A stretch of 64,000 nt of DNA from Aureimonas sp. Leaf427 (lineage in GTDB: Bacteria; Pseudomonadota; Alphaproteobacteria; Rhizobiales; Rhizobiaceae). The position numbers and the translations under genes are program-made. Position 1 is the stretch's first letter; every line of letters starts with the position of its first letter. Of the stretch, positions 35,871 through 43,510 are shown piece by piece. The notes below the pieces were generated by a model. The model did not search any database. It was not told the DNA's origin and saw only the letters and a program-made list of their open reading frames with translations. The stretch lies in the NCBI RefSeq assembly GCF_001425485.1, contig NZ_LMQW01000053.1, positions 63,312 to 127,311 of the forward strand. Reading direction: 5' to 3'.

Positions 35871-36100
35871 CACTCGGCCGCCTCTGCCAGGGCGTGGACT
35901 TCCGGTTCAGCATAGAGGACGCGGAACCGCGCAGCGCGAGGCAGCCCCTCCAGCGCATCGGTCGAACCGAAAAGGGTGATGCTCAGTTCGCCGTCCGCGG
36001 TGGAGATCGTGAGCGTCCGGCTGTTGCCGTTGTCCGGCATGGCGGAAGTCAGCTCGACCGCAGTCACGCCGTGGATCATGAGGCTGGACAGCATCCCCAT
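35870..36100 (-). CDS. hypothetical phage protein
   Basis: 76 residues, mostly beta-strand (RTLTISTADGELSITLFGST). ATG at 36100 begins 1 bp after the stop of the upstream small membrane gene. No family recognised. Confidence 0.6.
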   Translation of the reverse strand: MGMLSSLMIHGVTAVELTSAMPDNGNSRTLTISTADGELSITLFGSTDALEGLPRAARFRVLYAEPEVHALAEAAE

Positions 36101-36101
36101 C

Positions 36102-36236
36102 TCAGCGGCTCCCCATCGAAGCGATGAGGGGCAACGAAGGGCGCGCCGTGTCGGAGAGGATGAGAGCCGAGCCCATGAAGCAGGCCATGAAGGCCCCAAG
36201 GGCGAGGAGTTCGGCTAACGGCTTGAGGATGTGCAT
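36102..36236 (-). CDS. small membrane protein
   Basis: 44 residues with one hydrophobic helix, LAELLALGAFMACFMGSALI, and a ribosome site GGGAG before ATG 36236. It ends 1 bp before the next gene. Confidence 0.55.
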   Translation of the reverse strand: MHILKPLAELLALGAFMACFMGSALILSDTARPSLPLIASMGSR

Positions 36237-36270
36237 GGCAAAGCTCCCGGCGGGTGCGCGGTGAAAGGGT

Positions 36271-36477
36271 TCAGGCTGCGATGAGGTGTTCGACGAGGAC
36301 GGGTGCCGAGCGGCCGGTGATCTTCACGACCATCGCGCCACGTCCGATCTCCCAAGGACGGGAGACGACTTCGGCTTCCTGGGCATGCTGCTCGCCGGAG
36401 ACGGGGAAGAACTTGACCTTGGCGCCGAGGGGAAAGCGCTTGGCGGCTTCGGCAACGGTCAGGGTGGGTTGGCGCAT
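36271..36477 (-). CDS. hypothetical phage protein
   Basis: 68 residues, beta-rich, with GAKVKFFPVSGEQHAQEAEV resembling a small SH3-like barrel. It is the second gene after the leftward promoter. Function unknown. Confidence 0.65.
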   Translation of the reverse strand: MRQPTLTVAEAAKRFPLGAKVKFFPVSGEQHAQEAEVVSRPWEIGRGAMVVKITGRSAPVLVEHLIAA

Positions 36478-36521
36478 GGTGTGTCTCCCGAGCCGGTGAT
36501 CCGAACCCGCGATGGGGTGGA

Positions 36522-36875
36522 TCAGGCGGCAGGCTTGTTCATCATGCCGGCGAGCGTCGACACCGGGTCTGCCGAACGCTGCATCGTGCCGCGTGTCACG
36601 GTGACCGTGTCGCCATAAGCGGAGGTCGCCTTCTCGGCTGCAGCCTTCCAGTTGGCCTCGGCCTCATGGCGGGTCGGCATGTCGGGGAGCCCGATGCGGG
36701 CGTGAGCGCCGATCGCATCCATCGTCTCGCGGTGGCCGAGTTCGTGCGTCCAGACGTCGTGACCGGCCAAGACAGTCGCGATCTCGTGCATGCGGCTGAT
36801 GGAGGTCGAGCACAGGGCGATGCCGGTCATCGCAGTCGCGACCTCAAGCGTCGGGAATTCGTGGGTCTCGGCCAT
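36522..36875 (-). CDS. first gene of the leftward phage operon, hypothetical
   Basis: 117 residues. ATG at 36875 has GGAG 9 bp upstream and lies about 45 bp after the predicted leftward promoter. Contains AGHDVWTHELGHRETMDAIG; the HELGH string resembles a zinc-protease HExxH motif by letter count (H-E-L-G-H), but the surrounding sequence is not metalloprotease-like. By position it could be an early regulator. Confidence 0.65.
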   Translation of the reverse strand: MAETHEFPTLEVATAMTGIALCSTSISRMHEIATVLAGHDVWTHELGHRETMDAIGAHARIGLPDMPTRHEAEANWKAAAEKATSAYGDTVTVTRGTMQRSADPVSTLAGMMNKPAA

Positions 36876-36922
36876 CTGTCTGCTCCATCGGTTGGCGTGT
36901 TCGCCGTCGTTCGATGGAGCCA

Positions 36923-36994
36923 TTCGTACGGTATGTACGATTGCCGGTCAAGTACGTTTTGTACGATTTCCGTTGACCGCACGTTTTGTACGAT
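36923..36994. promoter_or_regulatory. left operator region, three CI operators and leftward promoter
   Basis: Three 19-bp sites of the form TTCGTAC-N5-GTACGAA lie at 36923-36941, 36949-36967 and 36976-36994. On the minus strand TTGACC (36951-36946) and TACGAA (36928-36923), 17 bp apart, form a promoter covered by the first site. This should be the repressed leftward early promoter. Confidence 0.8.
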
Positions 36995-37002
36995 CGTATA
37001 GA
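36973..37002 (+). promoter_or_regulatory. outward promoter facing the repressor gene
   Basis: TTGACC at 36973-36978 and TATAGA at 36997-37002 are 18 bp apart on the plus strand, with the third left operator inside the spacer. Transcription would run into the 257-bp gene-poor stretch before the cI stop and then antisense to cI. A 65-codon frame from GTG 37005 to 37202 is present but Pro/Arg/Ala-rich and unconvincing. Confidence 0.5.
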
Positions 37003-37259
37003 GGGTGCATCGGCGACGAGTGGTGCAATCCCACTACCAGCACTGCGTCGATGGCGTGGGAGTTAGATCACCCTACAGCGCCGCTGGAGAAATGAGGGCG
37101 GAGAAGCCGACGAGGCCTCCTGGCGTATGTCCCATCCCGGCTCCGGTCGTCAGGACAGCCAAGGCTCCCCAGCCTGCGAAAGCTTCGGCTTCCGTGGGTT
37201 AGGGGAGTCTTTGGCTCGAACCCTCCCACACCAGACGTCAGAACACTGAAGCAGACCTA

Positions 37260-37973
37260 TCAGAGGTCAGTGATCACACGCCTCACGCGACCGACCACGT
37301 AGACGTCATCCTCATCTACCGGAAGCGACATGTGATCGAGGTTGGTTGAAAACGGTTGCAGCATCGGACGCGGAGTTCGGCGGAACCGCTTGAAGGTCGT
37401 CTCGCCACCATCTAGCGCGAAGACGTAGTATCGATCGTTGATCAGCGAATCGTCGGCGCGGTTTACGATGATGATAGACCCGTCAGGCGCGATGCGGTTC
37501 ATGGAATCGCCTTCGACCTTCAATGCCAGCCAGTCTCCTCGCGGCAGGTCGGCGATCGGCAAATAACGTTCGACCTCATCAAGAATAACGCCGTCCCTCT
37601 TTTTCAAGCCGCCGGCGCTTACCCACGAGACAACAGGTATCTGTATCACAGGATAACCTGGCGTAGCCTCTCCGAGGTCAGGATCGTAGTCGTCGTCTGC
37701 AGACGGTGTGGTCGTGCCAAGGTCAAGAAGGACCTTGTCGATAGCTTCTTTCATGGTCGCCGATTCATGGTTGGCGCCATAGATGATCCAAGCAGGGTCT
37801 ACGTCCAAGGCGGAACCATACTTCAAGGCGGCCTTCAGGCTGATTTCCCGGTTCCCGTTCTCGTGGCTATTCCACGAATGCAGATTCAACTTGGTTGCCC
37901 GCGACGCTTCCGACCGCGTTTCATAGCCTTTCGCGAGGCGGGCTTGCTTGAGGCGTTCTCTAGGCTCTTCCAT
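37260..37973 (-). CDS. cI: CI-like phage repressor with S24 (LexA-type) domain
   Basis: 237 residues. The N-terminal helix-turn-helix (about 1-60) has RLKQARLAKGYETRSEASRA. The C-terminal S24 peptidase domain has cleavage site Ala120-Gly121 (SWVSAGG), nucleophile Ser157 (VEGDSMNRI) and Lys195 (GGETTFKRF). It should hold the lysogenic state and cleave itself when RecA is activated by DNA damage. ATG at 37973 lies inside an operator, pointing to autorepression. Confidence 0.93.
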   Translation of the reverse strand: MEEPRERLKQARLAKGYETRSEASRATKLNLHSWNSHENGNREISLKAALKYGSALDVDPAWIIYGANHESATMKEAIDKVLLDLGTTTPSADDDYDPDLGEATPGYPVIQIPVVSWVSAGGLKKRDGVILDEVERYLPIADLPRGDWLALKVEGDSMNRIAPDGSIIIVNRADDSLINDRYYVFALDGGETTFKRFRRTPRPMLQPFSTNLDHMSLPVDEDDVYVVGRVRRVITDL

Positions 37974-38049
37974 GCGTACGTTCTGAACGATTTCCTTCGT
38001 GCAGGGTGTACGATTTCCGCTTGCGCTTAATTCGTACTGAATGTACGAA
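37973..38049. promoter_or_regulatory. right operator region, three CI operators
   Basis: Sites at 37973-37991 (TGCGTAC-GTTCT-GAACGAT), 37996-38014 (TTCGTGC-AGGGT-GTACGAT) and 38031-38049 (TTCGTAC-TGAAT-GTACGAA, a perfect palindrome). The first overlaps the cI start codon and the last covers the -10 of the rightward promoter. Confidence 0.8.
38021..38049 (+). promoter_or_regulatory. rightward early promoter
   Basis: TTGCGC at 38021-38026 and TACGAA at 38044-38049, 17 bp apart; the -10 is the right half of the strongest operator. The predicted start of transcription falls on or next to the ATG at 38056. Confidence 0.6.
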
Positions 38050-38055
38050 TTGGGA

Positions 38056-38289
38056 ATGAGCGACGAACCCGCATCGATCTCCGCCATTATCGACACTTTC
38101 CCGACGATCGCAGTCTTCGCGACTGAGGTTGGATGTGGATACGAGGCCGCACGGCAGATGCGGAGGCGCGAGAGCATCGCGCCCGAGCACTGGTCCCGAG
38201 TGATTGAGGTGTGTTCCGCACGTCAGATCACCGGCGTCACGTTCGAGTGGCTCGCCCGGCAGCGTGCGAACGCATCGGTGGCGGCATGA
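38056..38289 (+). CDS. Cro-like regulator
   Basis: 77 residues with a compact helix-turn-helix: VFATEVGCGYEAARQMRRRE, the YdaS/Cro type. Divergent from cI across the right operators, as Cro is in lambdoid phages. ATG 38056 was chosen; ATG 38041 is inside the operator. It likely competes with CI to favour lytic growth, inferred from position. Confidence 0.75.
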   Translation: MSDEPASISAIIDTFPTIAVFATEVGCGYEAARQMRRRESIAPEHWSRVIEVCSARQITGVTFEWLARQRANASVAA

Positions 38290-39266
38290 GCACGCTCCGC
38301 GTCATCGACCGGGGCGAGCAGGTCGCCTTCTCCTATGAGAGCGTCGCAGTCGACGTTGCGACGGAAGCACGGCAGGCAGCGGAGCGGATCAACCTTCGTC
38401 TGCGCAGGACGGCCGAAGACGTGGTTGAGATCGGCCGCGATCTGACCCGGATGAAAGAGCGGCTGCCACACGGTTCGTTCCTGCCGTGGATATCTGCCGA
38501 GTTCGGCATGAGTGACCAGACGGCTAGACGATTCATGCAGGTGACGAAGGTCTTCGCCAGCAAATCCAACATGTTGTTGAATTTGGACGCATCTGCTCTC
38601 TACGAACTCGCCGCTCCCAAGACTCCGATCGAGGTCCGCGAGGAAGTGGAGCGGATGATTGAGGCCGGCGAGGTGGTTCGCTCCGCCGATGTCGCCGAAC
38701 TGAAGCGGCAGCATGCAGCCTCTGAGGCCGCGAAGTTCTCCGCCGATCTTGATGCCGAGAAGGCGACTGCGAAGGCCGGCGAGCTGCAGTCCGACTTCGA
38801 TATCAAGATCGCCGAGGCCGTAGCCGTCGCGGCTAGGAAGATCGAAGACGGCTACCTCGCCAAGCAGGCGCAGCTCGACGAGCAGATCGCGAAGCTCCGT
38901 TCCGAGAATGCGCGGCTCAAGGCCGGGCCCGTCACGGCGCCGATCATCGACCACGACACCGGCAACGTCGTCTCGTTCACTCCCCGATCGCTGACCGAAG
39001 CCCTGGCAGCCGAGATCGACGCTGAGCACGACGAGCATGTCGACGCCGAATTCAATGAGACAGCCAATCCCGAAAAGCGAGCCCGCGTGGTTGTCGGTGT
39101 CTGCCGGCAGATCGTGGCCGTGAAGGCAGACCCGCGGTCGGTGTTCCGCGGCATGACCCAAGGCAAGCCAGAGCAAATCATCGCTGAAAACAAGGCGATG
39201 ATCGAGACCGCCTTCTCCCTCTTCAAATCCATAAAGGACCAGTTTGATGGCAAACCGCGTCGTTGA
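38286..39266 (+). CDS. DUF3102 domain-containing protein
   Basis: 326 residues. INLRLRRTAEDVVEIGRDLT and LPHGSFLPWISAEFGMSDQT define DUF3102, a family of phage and plasmid proteins. A long coiled coil (about 145-225) follows and a C-terminal helical region ends in KSIKDQFDGKPRR. Its function is not established; some members sit beside replication genes, as here. Overlaps cro by 4 bp. Confidence 0.82.
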   Translation: MSTLRVIDRGEQVAFSYESVAVDVATEARQAAERINLRLRRTAEDVVEIGRDLTRMKERLPHGSFLPWISAEFGMSDQTARRFMQVTKVFASKSNMLLNLDASALYELAAPKTPIEVREEVERMIEAGEVVRSADVAELKRQHAASEAAKFSADLDAEKATAKAGELQSDFDIKIAEAVAVAARKIEDGYLAKQAQLDEQIAKLRSENARLKAGPVTAPIIDHDTGNVVSFTPRSLTEALAAEIDAEHDEHVDAEFNETANPEKRARVVVGVCRQIVAVKADPRSVFRGMTQGKPEQIIAENKAMIETAFSLFKSIKDQFDGKPRR

Positions 39267-39822
39267 GACGAAGGAATTTCGAGAGGCTTTCCGAAGAGAG
39301 ATCATCGCCTGCGGTGATGTCTCGCCGGAAGGCAAGCGCCGCCGCAACATCCTCGGCATCGGCGGCCGGCAGCTCAGCATCAGCGCTGGCGTCGACATCC
39401 TCGGAACCCTCATTCGCCAGTTCCAGGACAAGGGCGCGACGCTCTGCCGGTCGCAGATCGACCTCCTGAACCCGAAGGGCGCGCGTCGGTACGTCTCCGA
39501 GCAGATGAACGCGATGGCCTCGGCCAAGCTGTCCGTCGGCGCCAATCCGATCGAGACCCTGCACAAGTCGCTCGGCGATCTGATCGTCGTGGCCCGGAAG
39601 ACCGGCCGAAACGTGTACATCAGCAAGGCCTCTGCGACGGCGCTGGAAATCCAATGCTGCATCGATCTGCGCATCGGCAAGTCGAACGCCCAGGCCGAGC
39701 GGACGGAAGCTCTGACGGAGCATCTGAAGGAGGGCATGGTCGCCCTCGGCGATCGGACGGTGGCGGATGCGATGGTCGCGGACGTCGAGCAGTATTTCCG
39801 CGCCGTCGATCGCGCCGCATGA
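39247..39822 (+). CDS. hypothetical phage protein
   Basis: 191 residues; helical C-terminus with NAQAERTEALTEHLKEGMVA and a middle beta segment IVVARKTGRNVYISKASATA. No family recognised. Starts inside the end of the DUF3102 gene (20-bp overlap). Confidence 0.7.
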   Translation: MANRVVETKEFREAFRREIIACGDVSPEGKRRRNILGIGGRQLSISAGVDILGTLIRQFQDKGATLCRSQIDLLNPKGARRYVSEQMNAMASAKLSVGANPIETLHKSLGDLIVVARKTGRNVYISKASATALEIQCCIDLRIGKSNAQAERTEALTEHLKEGMVALGDRTVADAMVADVEQYFRAVDRAA

Positions 39823-40058
39823 CTCTCGTGGCCGCCGTTCCCCTTCAAGCTGCCAAGGGCGTCTTCAAGCCTTGCCGCTGGTGCAGCGGAGCGCGCGGCC
39901 ACATCGACGCGGCGCCGGTCATTGAGCCGGCCCGCCACGTCGGCCGGATGATCTGCGACGGCTGCGGCCGGCAGACCGGATGGGTGTCCGACAGGGCGCT
40001 CCGCAAGGCCGAAAAGCTCACCCATCACGCCGCTCCCGCCAGCGAGGCCGCAGCATGA
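39819..40058 (+). CDS. small zinc-ribbon phage protein
   Basis: 79 residues. FKPCRWCSGARGHID and MICDGCGRQTGWVS give two CxxC pairs about 25 residues apart, a treble-clef or zinc-ribbon arrangement. ATGA overlap with the upstream gene. Likely DNA- or protein-binding. Confidence 0.7.
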   Translation: MTLVAAVPLQAAKGVFKPCRWCSGARGHIDAAPVIEPARHVGRMICDGCGRQTGWVSDRALRKAEKLTHHAAPASEAAA

Positions 40059-40350
40059 CATCGTTCTTGCCTGTGTCGCCATCTGGATCGGCATCTCGCT
40101 TGCCGCATGCTGCCTTCTCGGCCCCTTCCTCCGCGACAGCGCAGCGGCGCAAAGCATCCAAGCGCCTGAGGGTTTCGACCCTGTGCCAGTTTCTCTCCGT
40201 GCCGTGCTTACGGGCCGCGACGTAGGCCAGATCCACGCTGCTCACGCCCATGGCGCCGAGCAAGGCTGCCACCGCCTCCACCATCGTCAGTCCGTCCATG
40301 TCGTCGCCGCTGGGTTCCATGCAGCGAACATGTCGCAGGGCCGGCAATAG
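40057..40350 (+). other. open frame for a possible small membrane protein without a clear start
   Basis: From 40057 to the stop at 40348-40350 one plus-strand frame reads DIVLACVAIWIGISLAACCL, a good membrane helix, followed by LGPFLRDSAA and a polar tail. No usable start codon precedes it in frame. The ATG at 40055 lies one frame off; one extra base after ATGA would join the two. This may be a frameshifted gene, an unusual start, or chance. The stretch between 40058 and 40396 holds nothing better. Confidence 0.3.
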
Positions 40351-40395
40351 CTCACTGAAATCCCGCAGCGCACTCTTTCACCGACAGGTCAGAAG

Positions 40396-40884
40396 ATGTC
40401 CGATCTCAGAAAATCCACGGGTGCGATGCGCTTGGCGATCAAGGCGGCGGTCCGGCGCGCTCTGACGCTGGCCGGCGGCGGGGAGAGCGTCCAGCACGCC
40501 ACGCGCGTCAACGGCGCCTCGCTTTCGCGCTATGCCAGCGCCAACCCGGATCACGAATTGAACCACGCGCCGATCGACGTCGTGCTCGATCTCGACCTTG
40601 AGGCTGGGCAGCCCGTCATCCTGGCCGCCTTCGCCGATGCGCAGGGCTACGACATCGTTCGGCGCGAGCGGCCCGACACCGCGTCCGACATGCCGTGGTG
40701 CGCCAAGATGGGCATCCTGTCGAAGCAGGACAGCGCCGTGCTCGGGCAGATCGGTGATGCGCTGGCCGACGGCAAGATCAGCCCGGCCGAGGGCCGCTGC
40801 ATCGTCGACGAGATCGAGAAGGAGGAGCTTCTCCTCCGCCGGCTCAAGGAGCGGGTGATCGCGGAATCCGGGGCGGGCCGATGA
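40396..40884 (+). CDS. phage regulatory CII-like protein (CP76 family)
   Basis: 162 residues. The helix-turn-helix region VQHATRVNGASLSRYASANP and the following IDVVLDLDLEAGQPVILAAF resemble phage regulatory CII proteins of the CP76 family, which control lysis-lysogeny choice. The C-terminal helix EIEKEELLLRRLKERVIA may form a coiled coil. Family call is moderate. Confidence 0.65.
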   Translation: MSDLRKSTGAMRLAIKAAVRRALTLAGGGESVQHATRVNGASLSRYASANPDHELNHAPIDVVLDLDLEAGQPVILAAFADAQGYDIVRRERPDTASDMPWCAKMGILSKQDSAVLGQIGDALADGKISPAEGRCIVDEIEKEELLLRRLKERVIAESGAGR

Positions 40885-41183
40885 GCGGCCGCTCCCTCAC
40901 AGACAGTCCGTCCGGGACTTTCGACCGGTGCCAGTTCGGCGCATCGGAACAGCTTTCATGTGCGGCGGGCCCGGACGGGCTACGGACTTGCTTCCCCGCC
41001 AATGAGAGCATGCCGACGAGGGGCGGGGAGGCTGTAGCGGCTTCCCCGTTCCGCCCCGTCGGCCCCTATGCAGAGCACATCGTTCGCGGGCTGGCCCGCC
41101 ATCTCCATAACCGCGCGATTGACGAGGCCGCCACGAAAGAGGCGATGGCGCTCGGCTCCCGCGTCCAGCGGAGGGAAGGCTGA
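40881..41183 (+). CDS. hypothetical phage protein
   Basis: 100 residues. The first 60 look disordered (SLTDSPSGTFDRCQFG); the last 40 are helical (AEHIVRGLARHLHNRAIDEA). Coupled to both neighbours (ATGA before, TGATG after). No family recognised. Confidence 0.6.
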   Translation: MSGRSLTDSPSGTFDRCQFGASEQLSCAAGPDGLRTCFPANESMPTRGGEAVAASPFRPVGPYAEHIVRGLARHLHNRAIDEAATKEAMALGSRVQRREG

Positions 41184-41680
41184 TGCCTCACTTCACCTGG
41201 ACCGACGAGGCCAAGGCCGAGGTCGTGAAGCGCTCCCGCATGGGCTTCACCTATGCCGAGATCGCCGCCTATCTCGGAACCACGCGGGAAGCCATCTCGC
41301 GCGCCGTCACCCGGCACAAGCTGATCTCCGTCGAAGAGCGCCGCAAGCTCCAGTCCGAGCGGCTCATCGGAAAGAAGCAGCCGAAGGCCGTGGTCGCCAA
41401 GCGCTCGCGGCACATGAAAGCGACGTGGGCCGATCCCGTCATCCGGGCCGAGCGCGTCTCCCGCCGGCGGAAGGCCTGCGAGCGGCCCGAGGTCCAGGCG
41501 CAGATCGCGGCAGCTGCTCAGGCATCCTTCCGTAAGCGCCGTGGTGGCTTCGACCTGCCGGACGCGGAGACCGCGGCGAAATACCGATTCCTTCGCGAGA
41601 GCAAAGGCATCCCGGCAGCCGAGGCCGGTCGAATGCTCGGCCTTCTTCCATCATCCACCAGCCAAGAACGGAGAGCCTGA
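41183..41680 (+). CDS. GcrA-like / homeodomain-like DNA-binding phage protein
   Basis: 165 residues. The start FTWTDEAKAEVVKRSRMGFT with YAEIAAYLGTTREAISRAVT matches the DNA-binding domain of GcrA, including the WTDE, IA..LG and R.AI...V positions of the host GcrA at 20261-20842. The C-terminal sigma-binding domain of GcrA is absent; a basic helical region replaces it. It may act on host or phage promoters. Confidence 0.65.
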   Translation: MPHFTWTDEAKAEVVKRSRMGFTYAEIAAYLGTTREAISRAVTRHKLISVEERRKLQSERLIGKKQPKAVVAKRSRHMKATWADPVIRAERVSRRRKACERPEVQAQIAAAAQASFRKRRGGFDLPDAETAAKYRFLRESKGIPAAEAGRMLGLLPSSTSQERRA

Positions 41681-42261
41681 TGGCCCGCGCCGCGAAGAAC
41701 ACCGCATCCGCCGAAACCGGCCCGGCCGGCATCGGGCACAACGACATCGCCTTGAAGGACCTCAAGGTTCTCTTCTTCATCGGCCGGCAGAAGTATCTCG
41801 CTGCCCAGGCTGCGCAGAAGGCCGCCAACGCGGAGATGAAGCGCGTCGGCAAGGTGATCAAGGTGGACCTCGGGGAGTTCGGCCTCGACAGCATCAAGGC
41901 CTACGAGAAAGCCCAGACGCCCGAGGGCAAGGCAGCGCTCCAGGCCCGCCAGGAAGCCGAGCGGCAGGCCATGAGCTTCGCTGGCATCCCGATCAACACG
42001 CAGCTCGATCTTCTCACCGATCGCATGCCGCTCGTGGAGCGAGCCTATCGCGATGGCGAAGAGGCGGGTCTTCGTGGCGACACGCTGAACAACCCTTTCA
42101 GCGAGGCATCCGAGGAAGGCCACGAATATGCTCGCGGATGGCATGACGGGCAGGGCGCCCTCTTCGCCGGCATCAAGCAGAAGGAAGCCGAGGCGGCGGC
42201 CGAGCTGATCAAAGGCCCCGGCCATGACGGCGGCGGCGATCTCGACGAGGAGCAGGACTGA
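41680..42261 (+). CDS. phage protein with an Rmf/CrpP-like segment
   Basis: 193 residues. The N-terminal part is helical with many Lys and Ala. Near residues 124-165, VERAYRDGEEAGLRGD and EGHEYARGWHDGQ fit the repeated pattern of the ribosome modulation factor/CrpP fold. The role is unknown; the pattern alone does not prove ribosome binding. Confidence 0.6.
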   Translation: MARAAKNTASAETGPAGIGHNDIALKDLKVLFFIGRQKYLAAQAAQKAANAEMKRVGKVIKVDLGEFGLDSIKAYEKAQTPEGKAALQARQEAERQAMSFAGIPINTQLDLLTDRMPLVERAYRDGEEAGLRGDTLNNPFSEASEEGHEYARGWHDGQGALFAGIKQKEAEAAAELIKGPGHDGGGDLDEEQD

Positions 42262-42938
42262 TGGCTGGGTCTGCTCGCGGGCTGTTCCGCGCCACCGGCA
42301 AGAAGTCCAAGCCCGTTGCCGTCCGTGACCTTGCTGGCGACATCGTCATGGCCGATGCGCTGGAACGTGAGAAGGACGACTTCTACCCGACTCCGCCCGA
42401 GCCGACCCGCGCCATCCTCTCGGCCGAACTAAGGCGGCTGAGGGACTTCCATACGGTCTGGGAGCCGGCGGCTGGCGACGGCGCCATGGTGCGCGAGATG
42501 GAATCGGTCGGGCTGACCGTCCGCGCATCGGACCTGATTGACCGCGGCTGCGGTGCTGACATCCGGTCCTTCTACGACTTCCCGGCAGCGCCATCGCCTG
42601 CGATCCTCACGAACCCGCCCTTCGCCGAATGCGGCTGGGGCAACGGCAAGGCTCGCTGGCTGACGCATGCGCTCGACAACCTCGGCGTCGAGTACATGGC
42701 GCTCCTGATGAACTGGGGCTTCCCAGGCGCCGGTGGACTCGGGCCCTTCTGGGCGAAGCATCCGGCAGCCCGCGTCTATCTGATGCGCTGGAAGATCGAC
42801 TTCACCGGGCAGGGTGCCCCGCCCATGCTCAACGCGTGGTTCGTCTGGGATCGCCAGCACCGCGGCGAGACGGTCCTTCGGATGCTGGACCGGGCCGATG
42901 CGCGTCAGGCGGAGATGTTTGGCGAGGTGGCGGCATGA
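42261..42938 (+). CDS. DNA N6-adenine methyltransferase-like protein
   Basis: 225 residues. DFYPTPPEPT is at 40-49, the SAM-binding motif WEPAAGDG at 67-74 and the catalytic TNPPF at 117-121, in the order of gamma-class adenine methyltransferases. The target site is unknown. It lies between a GcrA-like gene and a RuvC-like gene, so it could mark phage DNA before packaging. Confidence 0.82.
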   Translation: MAGSARGLFRATGKKSKPVAVRDLAGDIVMADALEREKDDFYPTPPEPTRAILSAELRRLRDFHTVWEPAAGDGAMVREMESVGLTVRASDLIDRGCGADIRSFYDFPAAPSPAILTNPPFAECGWGNGKARWLTHALDNLGVEYMALLMNWGFPGAGGLGPFWAKHPAARVYLMRWKIDFTGQGAPPMLNAWFVWDRQHRGETVLRMLDRADARQAEMFGEVAA

Positions 42939-43510
42939 GCCTGATCCTCGGCCTCGACGCCGCCTCCACCACCGGCTTCGCCTATTACGACGACACCCGC
43001 AGCATATCGGCCATGGAGGTCGGAGTGCTCCGCGCCAAGGGCGACGGCTTCGAGGACCGCGCGTCGTTCCTCGGCCGCGAGCTCGTCGTCATGCTCCGCA
43101 AGCGGCGGCCCGACTTCGTGGCGATCGAGCAGCCGCTCCGCATGCTTCCCGGCGGCAAGCGCAAGGAAAAGTTCATGGGCGAGGAGGTGGAGGTCTCCGG
43201 CGCCGGCGGCGGGACCAACGCGCTCATCCTCTCCAACCAGATCGTGAGCGCCTTCTGCACCGCGGCCCGGATCAAGGACATCCCCTTCGTCCTGATCGCC
43301 TCCGCCACCTGGCGCACGCAGTTTCTCGGCTTCGGCCGCAAGCCCGGATTCGACCGGAAGGCCTGGAAGAAGGCGGCCCGCGAGCGCTGCGCTGCGCTGA
43401 AGATCTCCGTGACCAACGACGACATGGCCGAGGCCTGCGGCGTGGCCTTCGCCGCCACCGCGACCGACGCCTTCAAGATGATGAAGCACCAGATGGAGCG
43501 AGCCGCATGA
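42935..43510 (+). CDS. RuvC-like Holliday junction resolvase
   Basis: 191 residues, RNase H fold. Asp8 (LILGLDAASTTGFAYYD) and Glu65 (FVAIEQPL) match catalytic positions; the C-terminal acidic pair is probably in NDDMAEACGVAFAA. Phage resolvases of this type cut branched DNA before packaging or in recombination. Overlaps its neighbours by 4 bp on each side. Confidence 0.8.
   Translation: MSLILGLDAASTTGFAYYDDTRSISAMEVGVLRAKGDGFEDRASFLGRELVVMLRKRRPDFVAIEQPLRMLPGGKRKEKFMGEEVEVSGAGGGTNALILSNQIVSAFCTAARIKDIPFVLIASATWRTQFLGFGRKPGFDRKAWKKAARERCAALKISVTNDDMAEACGVAFAATATDAFKMMKHQMERAA

Noticed and set aside
36700-36760. HELGH string in the first leftward gene as a zinc protease
   Set aside because: No surrounding metalloprotease features or third ligand; a short motif match is expected by chance.
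37005-37202. 65-codon plus-strand frame after the extra promoter
   Set aside because: Composition (Pro, Arg, Ala, Val) and lack of a ribosome site do not support a protein; kept only as part of a possible RNA.
40018-40347. Minus-strand frame of 109 codons between phage genes
   Set aside because: Its first codon positions coincide with the GC-rich third positions of the plus-strand membrane-protein frame, the usual shadow pattern, and it would lie alone against the direction of the operon.
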